The position numbers and the translations under genes are program-made. A stretch of 64,000 nt of DNA from contig NC_088324.1 of the NCBI RefSeq assembly GCF_910592395.1, positions 7,650,953 to 7,714,952 on the forward strand, written 5' to 3'. Positions within the stretch are counted from its first letter, which is position 1, and the number at the start of each line of letters is the position of its first letter. Below are positions 1 to 11,700 of this stretch, one piece after another. The stretch is from Lineus longissimus (lineage: Eukaryota; Nemertea; Pilidiophora; Heteronemertea; Lineidae). The notes beneath the pieces are model-generated. The model was not told the origin of the DNA. It saw only the letters and a list, made by a program, of their open reading frames with translations, and searched no databases.

Positions 1-291
1 ACATGCTATGTGGCATCACAAAAATATGTGCATAGCAGGACTTTGGTTGAATATTTTGAAATGGTCTTAGATAAGTGAATTTAGAGTGTAATATAATGAC
101 CGTCTTGTATCAGGGTTTTGCCTTTAGAACTGGCAATTTAACTTCTCCTTCAGACGAAACAAATTCAATTCTGATGCCAACTTTTGTGTGCCTCATTTTT
201 TGTGCACAAGCCTACGTGACAGTTGCCGTTTTCCAACCGTTTGATTCGATCGACGTTCACCTCATTTTTGCCGATTTATTGTGTTTTTCAG

Positions 292-306
292 GACAAAAAA
301 GAAGAG
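292..306 (+). CDS. Cav2: Candidate 15-nt microexon of Cav2 (DKKEE)
   Basis: A strong acceptor (ttattgtgtttttcag) is followed by 15 nt reading DKKEE and a donor GAG|gttagt. It is in phase 0, the same phase as the start of the exon at 2654. The length and charged content resemble neuronal microexons. It could be chance; nothing else in the first 2.6 kb looks coding. Confidence 0.35.
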
Positions 307-637
307 GTTAGTGTTAGAACTATTGTCATGCCACCTCTTGTCACCCAGTGTAACTAATCATTGTAGTGGCCAGAACGTGAATGCTACCATGTATATTTTC
401 ATAAATGCATGTGGCGGGCACTGCAACTTCTTCCGTGTGGCCATTGTCGTCAATTTCAAATTTTATCACTTTTTCCCACTTTTTCTTGCACTGCATTAAA
501 TTTATCTTCACCATCGTGATTTCCGAGTTACAATTTTGATTATGTCACAATTGATACTGTTTTACGATATTCCAAATAGACCAGTAAAAGCTTTTTAACC
601 TTATGCAGTTTTTTTCTCATCGTTAATACGGGTCTTG

Positions 638-894
638 CAACTTTCATTCAAGACTCAACAAGAGCACTCAAAGTGACGAAAAATTGCATTTTCGACCCAA
701 TAAACTACTTGCACGAGAATTATCAAGTGTTGGATGAAGTCATGGGTGACGTCAGACAAGTCACAGTCTCTGACGTCACCCATGACATCATGCAACACTC
801 GATTGGTCAGATGTTGGAGGTTCTTTGGACACAAAAAAAATGATTTTTTGGCATTAAGATCAGAGCGCTGTCATCAGGTCTTGAATGAAAGTGG
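638..894. repeat. Foldback element with nested CRE palindrome
   Basis: Outer arms caactttcattcaagac (638-654) and its near-complement ending at 894 enclose a second, nearly perfect inverted repeat at 733-792. Each inner arm carries TGACGTCA, the cAMP-response element core. Overall about 257 bp; looks like a non-autonomous foldback (MITE-like) element. Confidence 0.6.
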
Positions 895-1204
895 TAAATA
901 CCATTTTAGATTTCCTTCATGCTCATTAAAGTTACTTATTTTAATCATTTTTTTATGAATAATAATGATATCATTTTCGGTTAGTATTGGCTGAAGCTGT
1001 ACGGCTAAGATAACTCTGATATTTGGCTCCATTATGGGTGGACGACTGGATACAAATTGTTTTAAAGTATTTCAACGTTATAAGAATACTGTAAACTACT
1101 TTATTATTTTAGCCAAACATTTTTGTACTTTCTCTGTACACTTCTGTTTGAAAGACTTCCATAAATAGATGGATTTTCCAATGACAAATCAACCTGGCCA
1201 GTAG

Positions 1205-1442
1205 TTCTTCCTGTTAGTTACAAGTGAGTTGGGGAAAGTAGACGTGCAGTTAATCATACGCAATGCCGTTGTACAGATATCGTGCATGCAAATTTGCTGA
1301 AACTTGATATTTTTTTAACTTGGTATTGTGCCTACACAATGGCCGTGTTGAAATTTATATTCTGTACGTATATTCCCTCAATTGGAAATTTTCAAACTCA
1401 ATTACAAATTCTACAAATTTTCTCAAACGGCATAGACCTTTA
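1205..1442 (+). repeat. Dispersed 240-bp repeat, copy 1
   Basis: Shares blocks such as aatttgctgaaacttg, a run ending in ctacacaatggc, and tcaattacaaatt with copies at 28405-28643 and 48448-48645 and, in reverse orientation, 63715-63955. No coding capacity. An uncharacterised interspersed family. Confidence 0.55.
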
Positions 1443-1747
1443 ATGTTTGCATTCTGACACCCCCTTTTGGGCTCATAAAAAAATTAAGAAGTTTATAGTA
1501 TTCACGTCAAGAATGTGACTTGTCCAGTGGTCACTCTATACCCACGCTTTGGTGCAACCAACCCACCCACCACCCACAAACTCACAATGACATACCTTGG
1601 TGTAATATCTGTAAGGGGGATGCTGTTAGTGTTCCCGTTGTCAGTCCATAGCAAATAGAACGACAGGCCGTGATTGCATTCCTCGCCACAGATCCTGCAC
1701 AGAATCACCTTCATCACATTGCATCACCATATTTGCACCATAGATGA

Positions 1748-1878
1748 GTAGTCTTAGATGCCGACCCAGCCATTTGTGCACTGAGTGACCCCTGATGACG
1801 TCAGCGTACCTGAGCGTGCACTATGACGTGACAGGGGTCACTCAGTGCACAGATGGCTGGGTGGGCATCTAAGACTAC
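1748..1878. repeat. 131-bp foldback (MITE-like) element
   Basis: Left arm starts gtagtcttagatgcc and the right arm ends ggcatctaagactac; the arms stay complementary for about 47 bp with few mismatches, including gtgcactgagtgacccctg in the left arm. The roughly 35-nt loop contains another TGACGTCA. Confidence 0.7.
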
Positions 1879-2312
1879 TAGATGCATCCCTGTATGCATT
1901 ATTCTCTAACAGCCAGAAATAGGGATATGTCTGACCTTGAGACACATACGATTTAGTTGAGAGATCTCATATACATGTATAACTTTATCTCAGGTTGAGA
2001 TATGTGAGTGATTTTTAACCGTAATTCTTCAAATTTCAGCTTTTCCCAATCACATTACCTTCATTATGACATGTATTCAGTCAGCTCGGTGTTTTACTAA
2101 AATCATGTTATTGCGTGTGTAGTTTTGCCCAATCACTGATGAATCACATCGCAAAGTATCGCCTCAGGTACACTGTGATCATGGTGTTCAGCTGTACATT
2201 TCACACTTCATGTTGTGCAAAATGTAAAGATGAAATGCACAATGCAGCAAAGAAAGTGATCAGCCTAAAAACCGATATACTTGTTTACCAAAACAAATTT
2301 AGGAATCCTGAG

Positions 2313-2480
2313 TTGTGATTGGTCAAAATATTGTCATGTGGCAACTGATACTAACTTGATTGGTCAAACTGTCATCATGTGACTATCTGTCACCAACTTA
2401 GATTCGTTAACTGTTGTCAAGTGACCACCGAACACTTAACTTGGTTGGTTAACTGTCGTCATTTGGCTACCTGACAGTAG
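2313..2480 (+). repeat. Degenerate ~48-bp tandem repeat
   Basis: About three and a half diverged units each contain a version of ttggtcaaactgtc followed by catgtgac. Intronic, no reading frame. Confidence 0.45.
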
Positions 2481-2653
2481 CATGTAATAACACTAACTTG
2501 TAGAAAATATCATAATTTTGATATACTCTGACTGGCTGGTCACTTTCACATACAGTATGAAGAGAGTACTTGGTAAATTTCTTCTACCGTGTACAGGGTG
2601 ACTGATAATCACTCCTGCATCATTTTGACCCTGTTCGACCTTGCCACTTGCAG

Positions 2654-2725
2654 AATAACTTAGACGTTATGAAAATGAACGCGTCACCAGACCACTCTGA
2701 CGATTCGCCCACTGATCAAAAACGG
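2654..2725 (+). CDS. Cav2: Cav2 tail exon (72 nt)
   Basis: Acceptor ttgccacttgcag, donor CGG|gtaatt. Only one frame is open; it reads an acidic, Ser/Asp-rich stretch (LDVMKMNASPDHSDDSPTDQ inside). It starts and ends in phase 0. Confidence 0.7.
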
Positions 2726-5700
2726 GTAATTTACATCTCGATTTAACTGCATGGTCTGCTCACTGTTGCGACAGTCAGAAATCTTTTCACTTCGAAGGTG
2801 ACGGGGCCTTTCTTGCATGAAGTTCATTTCACGAGATTTGTTGGAATCAGGTGTGTAGTAAAGTCACTGTAAACCCCAATTTTTTTCTGTCAACCTACTA
2901 TTTGATGACATTAAATATCAAATCCACCAAATTAATTCAACTATTCCCAAACAACGGTTGAAATACCACATTAATGGGAAAGATGTGACTTGAAATTGCT
3001 AAATACTAGTAGTTAAATTGTCATAAAATTGTTGTGGTTTACAGCGCTATTTACATATTTCTGACAAATCCAGTGAAATTGACTTGACGTCAAAAACAAA
3101 GCCTGAATCTGTTGTCTAGGTAACTAAAATAGTTTCTGCTTGTCCAAAGAACATATGGTCAACAATAGATATTAAAATGAAGGAAATAAGAAGGTACATT
3201 TTCATCGTTGGTGAAAATGTAAATGAAGGCTTAAATGTTGATCGTGCGAAATTAACTTCAAAGAATTCGGTTAATGCAAATGATAACTAAAAGCATGTCA
3301 TATTCAACTGGTTCACTTTAAATGTATATGCTTTTATTCGAGGGTGTCTTTTCTTGCTCAGGCTGGCCATGGATTTACTGGTGTTCTAGTTAAATATCTG
3401 GTTATGGCTTCTCATTTGGAAGAAAAAAGTTATATATTGAATATCACAAAGTCATTTATTTCAACCATGAGTGAAAATGGTAAATCAAACAAAAGGATTT
3501 GAAAGCAGTTAACCTAAGTGTAACAAATTAGTCGTGGTTACTTTTGTTGTTTCGTGGAACATTGGTATGAACTAATAATTGACGAGAGTAGACTTTATCA
3601 ATCATAAATACACCTTTTAAAACCTACAGTTCTGGTCAAAAAACATTTTTATTATATGTATTCATGCAACACAGTCTACAATCTACATGCCAGGTCGGAT
3701 GTATTTCAGATGCAACTCTGCTTTGCACGGTACAGCCATGAAACACACTGTTGAACATAAGAACATAGTGTTTCAGGAATGTATTGTGCAAAATGATATG
3801 TTTATTCTGACCAGTACTGTAGCCAATATACTCAAGTTTCACCGATCTCAGACAATTTCTGAATAATCAGATCACTATTGTTTTAGATATAACTCACATG
3901 GTCGTTTGGTGCCATTCGACATATAATGTTTAATTGGGATTGACAGTGGTTGGTAAACACTCAGCTAGCGGTCATGACATCATGTCTTTGGCTTTGGTAA
4001 AGGTTTAGTAGTAAGTAATGAAACTGTCTTATGTCGGTGAAAGTAGAGTATCATCCTACGAGCTGTCGATGACTGCATTTATCTCTCTCTTTCGGTAGGT
4101 TTAGATCGCAACTACTTTTCTGAATCGACTTGATCTAATTGTGAATGGTAGTGCTTTGCCATCTAACCCTTTCAATACATTTTCTGATTCTTTGGATTAA
4201 AAGATGTCAAAAATGGCTGCAGCAGTTCGAAGAATTCAATGATTTTCATTGACTCCTGAAATAGCTTTGAGATAACAGAGATATCACACAAACCCAAAAC
4301 TCAAATTAAGGGTTGACCATAGGCACCGCCATTTTGGCTAGATCTAGAGACCCAAAAAGCATTTAGAACTCTTTCCAAACGAACTGAATGCAAAATTGAA
4401 GGGTGGGAGTCTGTTCTTTGTTTTCCGGAGAACAGCCTCCCAGGTTTTAAATGAGCATTCACTACCTTTTGAATGAGTTCTAATTGCTTTAGGATGTCAA
4501 GTTCTAGCCAAAATGGTGGTATCTATGCTCAACCCTTAAGCACTGTCTTAGCGCACTTGATCAACTTGCTTAGCTCTATACCTCGCACTGTTGATGAAGT
4601 TGTCTGTTTTACATTTATATTGTAACATTCTTCGTAATCGTCATCGTTGTGGGATGAGGAGGGGTGTGAAAGAAACCGCATCAAAAACTTCTCTGGGCGA
4701 CTTTTACACATCTGCGTCCCCAAGTGCGTTGAGGTATTTATGGGTCTCTATAGAGCCATATTTTAATCCATCACAAGACAATAGGGTTGGACACTCTTTC
4801 CAGGGGGGGGGGGCATTTAATACATGTACTGGTTCATTACGATAAGTGCGTGTACTGTGTGATGTTTTTCCTTTGGTTGTTGATAAGTTGAATTACGGGG
4901 CATCCACCACTGTGATTGCCTTCATTAGAGTGGTTCTTTTGGGAAGAGTTCACATGCTAAAGCCAATCTGAAAAAAGCCAATCCGAAAAGAAAGATAATA
5001 ACGCCAAAAAGTACCGTGACCATATCTAAGATCTGAATGTTAGACCCATGGTAGATCCTGTGGTAATTCTTGCGATAAGCATAAATTTTTGGGCAAAAAC
5101 CATTGCAGTTATAATATGGTAGTCGAATTGAGTTTTAAGCAGCAGGGCTCAAGCGTATTTTGCAGCTTTTGCCTTTCGCTTCTGAAATCATTTATGCATT
5201 TATAGAGGGCTGGTCAATTTGAGTAAAAACAGGCATTCAGCGAAGTTGACTTATCATCTGAAATTTTGTTTTTAGGAGGAGGAATGGGGAATAGATCTCG
5301 AGGTAATTTCAAGACTGCATCCAGCATGACATCGCCTGAGTCTGATAACTATCCATAGACGGTCACCTTAACTTTGACCTGATCTTCATATGCATTGTAT
5401 TACTGCCTTGCACATTATGTGCACAGGTGTTATTGCATTGCATATCATGTGCATTGGTATATCTGCCTTGCACAGCATGTGCACAGGTATCATTGCCTTG
5501 CATATCATGTGCATGGGTATAACTGCCTTGCACATCATGTGATGGGTTTTACTTCCTTGCACATCATGTGATGGGTATGACAGCCTTGCACATTATGTGC
5601 TTGAGTATAACTGCCTGGCACATCATGTTCATGTGTTGCTGTCTTCACATCACATGCATGGGATATTGGTATGGCGTGCATATGCGTATGTGCAACAAAC

Positions 5701-8700
5701 GGATGTACGAATTTGTGCCGGGTATGACTGTCTTTCATTTAAGGGTGAAGGAAATCTACCCCTGTTGAGTCAATACCTTGAAGCACGTATGCAGTGTACG
5801 CATGCACAGCATTGCGTCAATGCATTGAAAAGAAGGTCAAAGCTAAGTTGACATGGATGGAGCAAAGCTGTGTTGGGTAGTGCAGAATCCACGATACAGT
5901 TATTTAGTGTGTGTTGTGGGTAGAAGCCGCGATCAATTCTTGCATGAGTGACAGTGAAAACTGGGCCACATCACAGCAGCTGGGAAAATGCGTTGCAACT
6001 TTCAAAAATCTGTTCTTGTTTTCTGAGGTTTTAAGTTATGATGTTGTTTCCGAATTGCTGTGAGATAGCCTGAGTATTAGATGTATGAGAGTTGGGCTGC
6101 TGCAAACGATAAGACCCTAGGCGCCACCTTGTGCTCAGAAACGTACTATTGGGACCAGGATCTGACGTCATCAAGTGACAATAAGCATAAAGCCGGCTTA
6201 ACATCATGACACACCAGTAATCTTGAGTGCTGGCTCCTTAGATGTCAGGTTCGTTTGTTCAAAATTTGAAATTCATGATTGAATTTGTGATAACTGAATT
6301 AGGTAAAATTTAATTTTCGACAATGCTGTTATATACACAGATATGAAAGCAGTGTGCTTGCCAAGTTTCATCTTGCTGGCGTGTATATACTTACCTGCAA
6401 TTATGGTCGAGTTTATTTCTGTGTGTCAGCGTGACACAAGGAAAGATTGTACACTAACGAATCTGACTCTAATAAGAACCCACGTTTCAACCCATGTGGT
6501 GGCGCTGCTTGTTTTCTAAGGGTTGACTGGGCATCCGTCTGCACCACGTTTTGAAATGATACAAAGCAAAACCGGTGTTTGTCAGGGTAGAATTAGTGCG
6601 ACTGCCAGCCAACACGAGAAATTTGTACATATTACGTTTCTAGGATGATATGCCAAATTCTGATCAGAATGAAGCAGGTTCTATATTCCTCAATATTGGT
6701 GTGCTTTTAGGAACTCATGTTAGCTGAGTTTGATATTTACTGTGACATTGCTCTTGGAATACTAGTACTGATGTGTTTGGCTGGGTTTACATAAAGTGTT
6801 TACATAGAGTTCACGTTGTCACTTGTTATGTGTCACTTGATAGATAAACAGGTCATTTCCAAAGAGCCGGCTATATAGGATTCAATTTTCGCCCCCATGT
6901 CATTTCATGTCATGTTTTCAAGCCTAAGTCGGTTGATGAGCAAACTCGTTATTTGTGACACGTAAACCATGACAATTGATAAAGTGCATCATATGTAAAC
7001 CTGGCCTTAGGCTGTAGTTATATAGACTTCACGTTGTCACTTGTCATGTCGCACTTGTCACGAATTATCTGACTCAGGCTTGAAAACACAACGTGAGATG
7101 AAAAGTGACACAGTGACACAGTGAAGTGTATGTAACCAGTCTTTGGAAATGACTTGTTCGTTCATCGTGTCACGCATGAAAAGTGAGCAGTGACATGTTA
7201 CATGTGAAAACGTGAAAACGCGAAGTCTCGCGGCCTAAGTGGTTAAAGTGTGAGGGTTGCATGAGTGAAACAGGGAATTGGTTGATTGCAGTTTGAATAT
7301 CCGTTTACTGAGCATGTCAAGTTTGCTCGTAATTCCCATATGAAATTGTTTCTTTTTCACAAAACGGAGTAGTTTTATTTCAAAGGTGTACATTCCAAGA
7401 TGCAATATTTTATAATTATAGAATTCTGGAATTCTGGAATTCTGTCACATTCTCATATCACACAGTGACATGACATAGCTTCATTCATGGGCATCTTGAA
7501 ACATCGTGACCCACCTCTAATTACAGTGTAGAATGTTATTAGCCTGATGTGCAGTTCTGCACAAACAAAAAAGGCCGCGTTCTATGAATGTTAGTCAACC
7601 TTAGTTGACAAACCAGCCGAACATGAATGGATGCTTTCTGACAGAATTCCATGATACCTGAACTGGAGAATATATCGTCACTTGTCGTATACTTTCTAAA
7701 TGTGTAGCCGTATCGATATTAGTCGAAAGTAGTGGGGTACATGTGCAAATTAGCATGTACAACTTTCAACTTGACCTATGGCAAGCGAAGTGTTGCTTTA
7801 TTCGATCTTAAATTTTTTATGTTCAATAGTTTTTTTTATGTTCAATCCTTTTTTTCTATTTTTTTCTATGCAATTCTTTACCAAAATATGTGCGATATTA
7901 TTTTTTTGTGTGCGATAATGAAATTATGGTCCACAATTACCCAGAATGCAATTTCTTGCATATAAAAAAATTATTCGCAAATACAATTTTGTCACCCAAA
8001 CTAAATGCATAATAAATTATTATTGCATGAAAATAAAAATATGGAACATATAAAAATATTATTGCATATATAAAAATATCATTGCACATATAAAAGTATT
8101 ATTGCATATATAAAAATATTATTGCGTATATAAATTGATTTTGGAATAAAGCAACACTTCGCCTGCCATATTGACCTGATACGGACATTCTTAACAGTCA
8201 AATTATCTTTCTATAGTCACTTTTCTCTGCTTACAGTCATATTTGTGTCTCGTTGATGAATACGATTTCTTGCTAGGTCTAAAACTTTCAGCATTTTGCA
8301 TGATTTTTCTTTCCATGGTGCATGTGCTTTCCGACTGCCCCTTGCACAATTGGCATAAAAGCGTCGGGTGGTTGACGATTTAAAAACTTTCTCTTCCAGA
8401 CGTCCTCTTCGTATCTAACATCAGCGAAATATGATCATGAAAAACATTCGTCATTCTGTTTGCTGAAAGTTAGAATCCAAGTCTTACATTATCACAATAA
8501 CAACGCCACCCCCTCGAAATGTCTCTTGCATTATCTTAAATGAAATTATATCAACTGCAATCCTGATATGGGCCAGCAGCTGGTTCCAAAGAAAGGGTCC
8601 ACTCGCAGAAATGACTTGCTACAACAACTCTGAAAAAAAATGGTATAACGAATTGCGTTTTACAGTCTTTTAGATTACTTACAGATCAGGTTGTTGTAAG

Positions 8701-11700
8701 AATGAAGACAAAAAACCATTCGCCACTTTCCCCAAGCAGCAATTTGCGACTTCCTGACAGGTGTTGGCCAATCAGAAGAGAGCTCTCATGCTTGTTCGGC
8801 ACAGACAGCAATTTTCGGTTTTGTTTGGTCAAAACCTGTCAGCTGACAGGAAGTCGTACATGGTTTCTGCTTGAGGAAAGTGGTGAAAAAGGAGTATAAC
8901 AAAATGGGATTCGACACCTACAGAAAATCCTCTCTTGGCCCCCAACTGCTTGACTCGCATGTCGATTTCACTGTGCTGTCTTCCTATTGCAGCGTCCTCC
9001 GTCTCTCTTCCGCCGGATAATGGGAGTGATGCGCACGTCGACCACGCGCTCGAGTCAGAGTCTCGACTCCGAGCATTCCGACACGGAGACCAACCCAGAC
9101 GGTAGTCACAAGTAAGGCGGGACCTGTCAATCAAATATTAACCACACCCTTGTTTATGTTAATGAGCATTTTATTTCAGTTGCAATGCTAGCTGAGAGAC
9201 GTGGTGGGCCAAGAAGTGCTCTTGATTCACTCGGTCACATTTGAACGAAGGTCGAGATATGCCGACCACGAAAATTGCTATGAATATATAGAATATTCTG
9301 GCAATGCCGCCGAACCTGTGAATATCTTCTGAGAAACCCCTTGGGAGTTGTAAAAAAGCTAACCACGTGCAGGTTTGGGTTCTTCAAGCCCTCTTGTTTG
9401 TCAAAATGCATTGTTGAACAATATCGATGAAACAAACGCGTTGCCAAGTTTCGAGTGGATCAATATCACTTCTTGAGCCCGTCCGTCGGATCACCTCACA
9501 CCCGAACGCGCACAATATTTGTCCGTATCTGACTTTGGTATACTTGGCTTTTTCCATGCTCTACAGAACCGGTGAGTACACGATCCAGTTGCAAAGTTTT
9601 GGGTTTTCTCCTCCGATATGCATTCTATGCATAATACTCTTCTATTACAATTCCATTAGAATTCTCAATTTTCGAAATTGAAACTCCTATTTTGGTGCAT
9701 CCTTTGAAATTTCTGTTTCTCCTGATTGTGAGATTTTCTCATTTTCTACTAGAATGTGGGTTAAATTGGCACCTGTTGGCTCTGGTTTCACAATCACATG
9801 GTCTGGTGTGAGCACGACTCGTTTCGATTATTGAGGTAGCATCACTTCGTGAGTCTCCACAAGTGAATTGTATTGCACTCCACAACGTTCTGCAAAATAA
9901 CATTATATTTGGAAATTTGGGGGGCAAAACTAAATACAGACTGTTAAGAATTTGTCCTGCTGATCACAAAGTCATGCACCATACACTGCACAGGTTAACA
10001 TGAATGCTGAACGCAAACCGGCCTCTTGACAAAAGGGTATGGTTGAAAGTTTTTCCGGTCAGCATGCAAATTAAGCTATGAGGCCTGATTCCACAAGAGG
10101 GATTTTGTTAAACCACAGCATTTGCCGCCGGAGTTAATTTTGCATTGAAAACTTCGCAGCTGCGGCAAACTGTAATGGTTTACAGCTGTTGTGGAATTAG
10201 GCCTTTATAGAGCATGGTGAACTATGCATTCAGCAGGCACGTTGAGGTCAAGTAAAACAAATTATAAACTTAATAGTCTTAACAATTTTTTTTTGGTCAA
10301 TTTGAGGACCACATCGTCATCAGATGAATTACAATCCATTGCTTCAGATATGATGACCTATGTTTAAGAAGGGGAAGATTTGATTTATTTAACATCTACA
10401 ATTGTCTCTACAAATAAATGTACATGTAGTAAATATGTGGTGTATTAAGTGAACCTGTTAGAGGTTCTAGAACGCTTATACCTAGTCAGTAATGGCTGCT
10501 GGTTGCTAGGATACTTGGACCTAGTTGCTATGACTCCCTGTACCCGGTTTCTAGGCAACACAGCTTTTTTTCTGCCACTCTTTGACCTGGGCATGTAGTC
10601 CAAGTTCCTTTAGGCTTTCAACAAGATTGATCAGGCAATGAATGTTGCCATGGGTAATGTCTGGTTGCTAAGGTTACGTATCTAGTTGCTAAGACAATTG
10701 TATTATAGTCAGTGTGTTAGCTGTATGAAGTTTGAGGCTAATGATGAAATTTTGCACCAGTTGCCATTACACACATATCTGGTGACGAAGCAACCTCCAT
10801 TTTGTTGCTATGGTAACTAGTTTCTGGGGTAAACATTTTAGTTAAGATAATAACAAGACGTGCTCGAAGCTGACCAACATTTCTATAGCAATACAACTTT
10901 AGCCACCATGTTGCTGTGATAATTGGTTTCTAGGGTAACTATCTATAGTTGTTCAGGTAAAAAAAAATTGGGGTTTTCATACTTACCTGGGTGTTGAAAC
11001 TTAATCTATTCTTCAACATCTGCCTTACTGCATGAGATTTAATTTCAAGCATGGGGGTTCATATATAGTTTACATAACTTTGATTAATTTTTTTAAATTG
11101 TGTACTTATTTTTAACTGTGGTACTAGAAACTATAGCTATGGTAGTTTAAGAGATTGTTGTAGAGACTAAAACGTTCAAACATATGAAGAAGGAAAAAAT
11201 CATTTGTGAGAAAAATTGGGTAGACTTTTCCTGAAAACTGGACTGTTCGGAGCTTTTAGAGCCAAGTTTGCCATTGTCCGACCTACTAAGTGAAGTCCAG
11301 TATAAATTGTGTGGCTGTTGGTTGACAACCTAATCTTTAACAAGATGGCATTAGAATTAACAGAGCAAACAATATTATCATGAATTTTGAAATAGTTGAA
11401 TACGGAAATTCTATGAATATTTATCTGGCTTTCCTTCCTCTAGTTTCCTCAGTCAAATATCTCCTGTGACTCGTGCATGGTTTTGGTTTTTCTTCCTGAC
11501 TAATTTCACTTTATGGTTTTAACTTTCAAGAACAACAAGGACATTGACCTAAAGAACTGTACTAAATCACTCCCTACCTGCTATTGCTTAATCATCTTTG
11601 TTTATAATTTCCAATCATGAGAGAATGTCCATGTTGCAGTGTATCAAACACCACAGTGTTCCCCACATAAAGTGCAACAAACTACCAGTGTTCCTTATGA

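Larger units (their letters stand above)
307..2653 (+). other. Cav2 intron with foldback elements
   Basis: No coding signal. It holds a foldback element at 638-894, a dispersed 240-bp repeat at 1205-1442, a 131-bp foldback at 1748-1878 and a degenerate tandem repeat of about 48 bp near 2313-2480. If the 15-nt microexon is not real, the intron extends left beyond the window. Confidence 0.6.
2726..8992 (+). other. Cav2 intron (6.3 kb)
   Basis: No long reading frame. A candidate 27-nt microexon lies at 5276-5302. Repeats: foldback 4307-4540, about 30-bp tandem repeat 5388-5640, inverted and direct repeats 6780-7215, AT-rich tandem repeats 8020-8135 and a foldback 8723-8883 ending 110 bp before the next exon. 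A run of 10 G is at 4804. The rest shows nothing I recognise. Confidence 0.6.
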
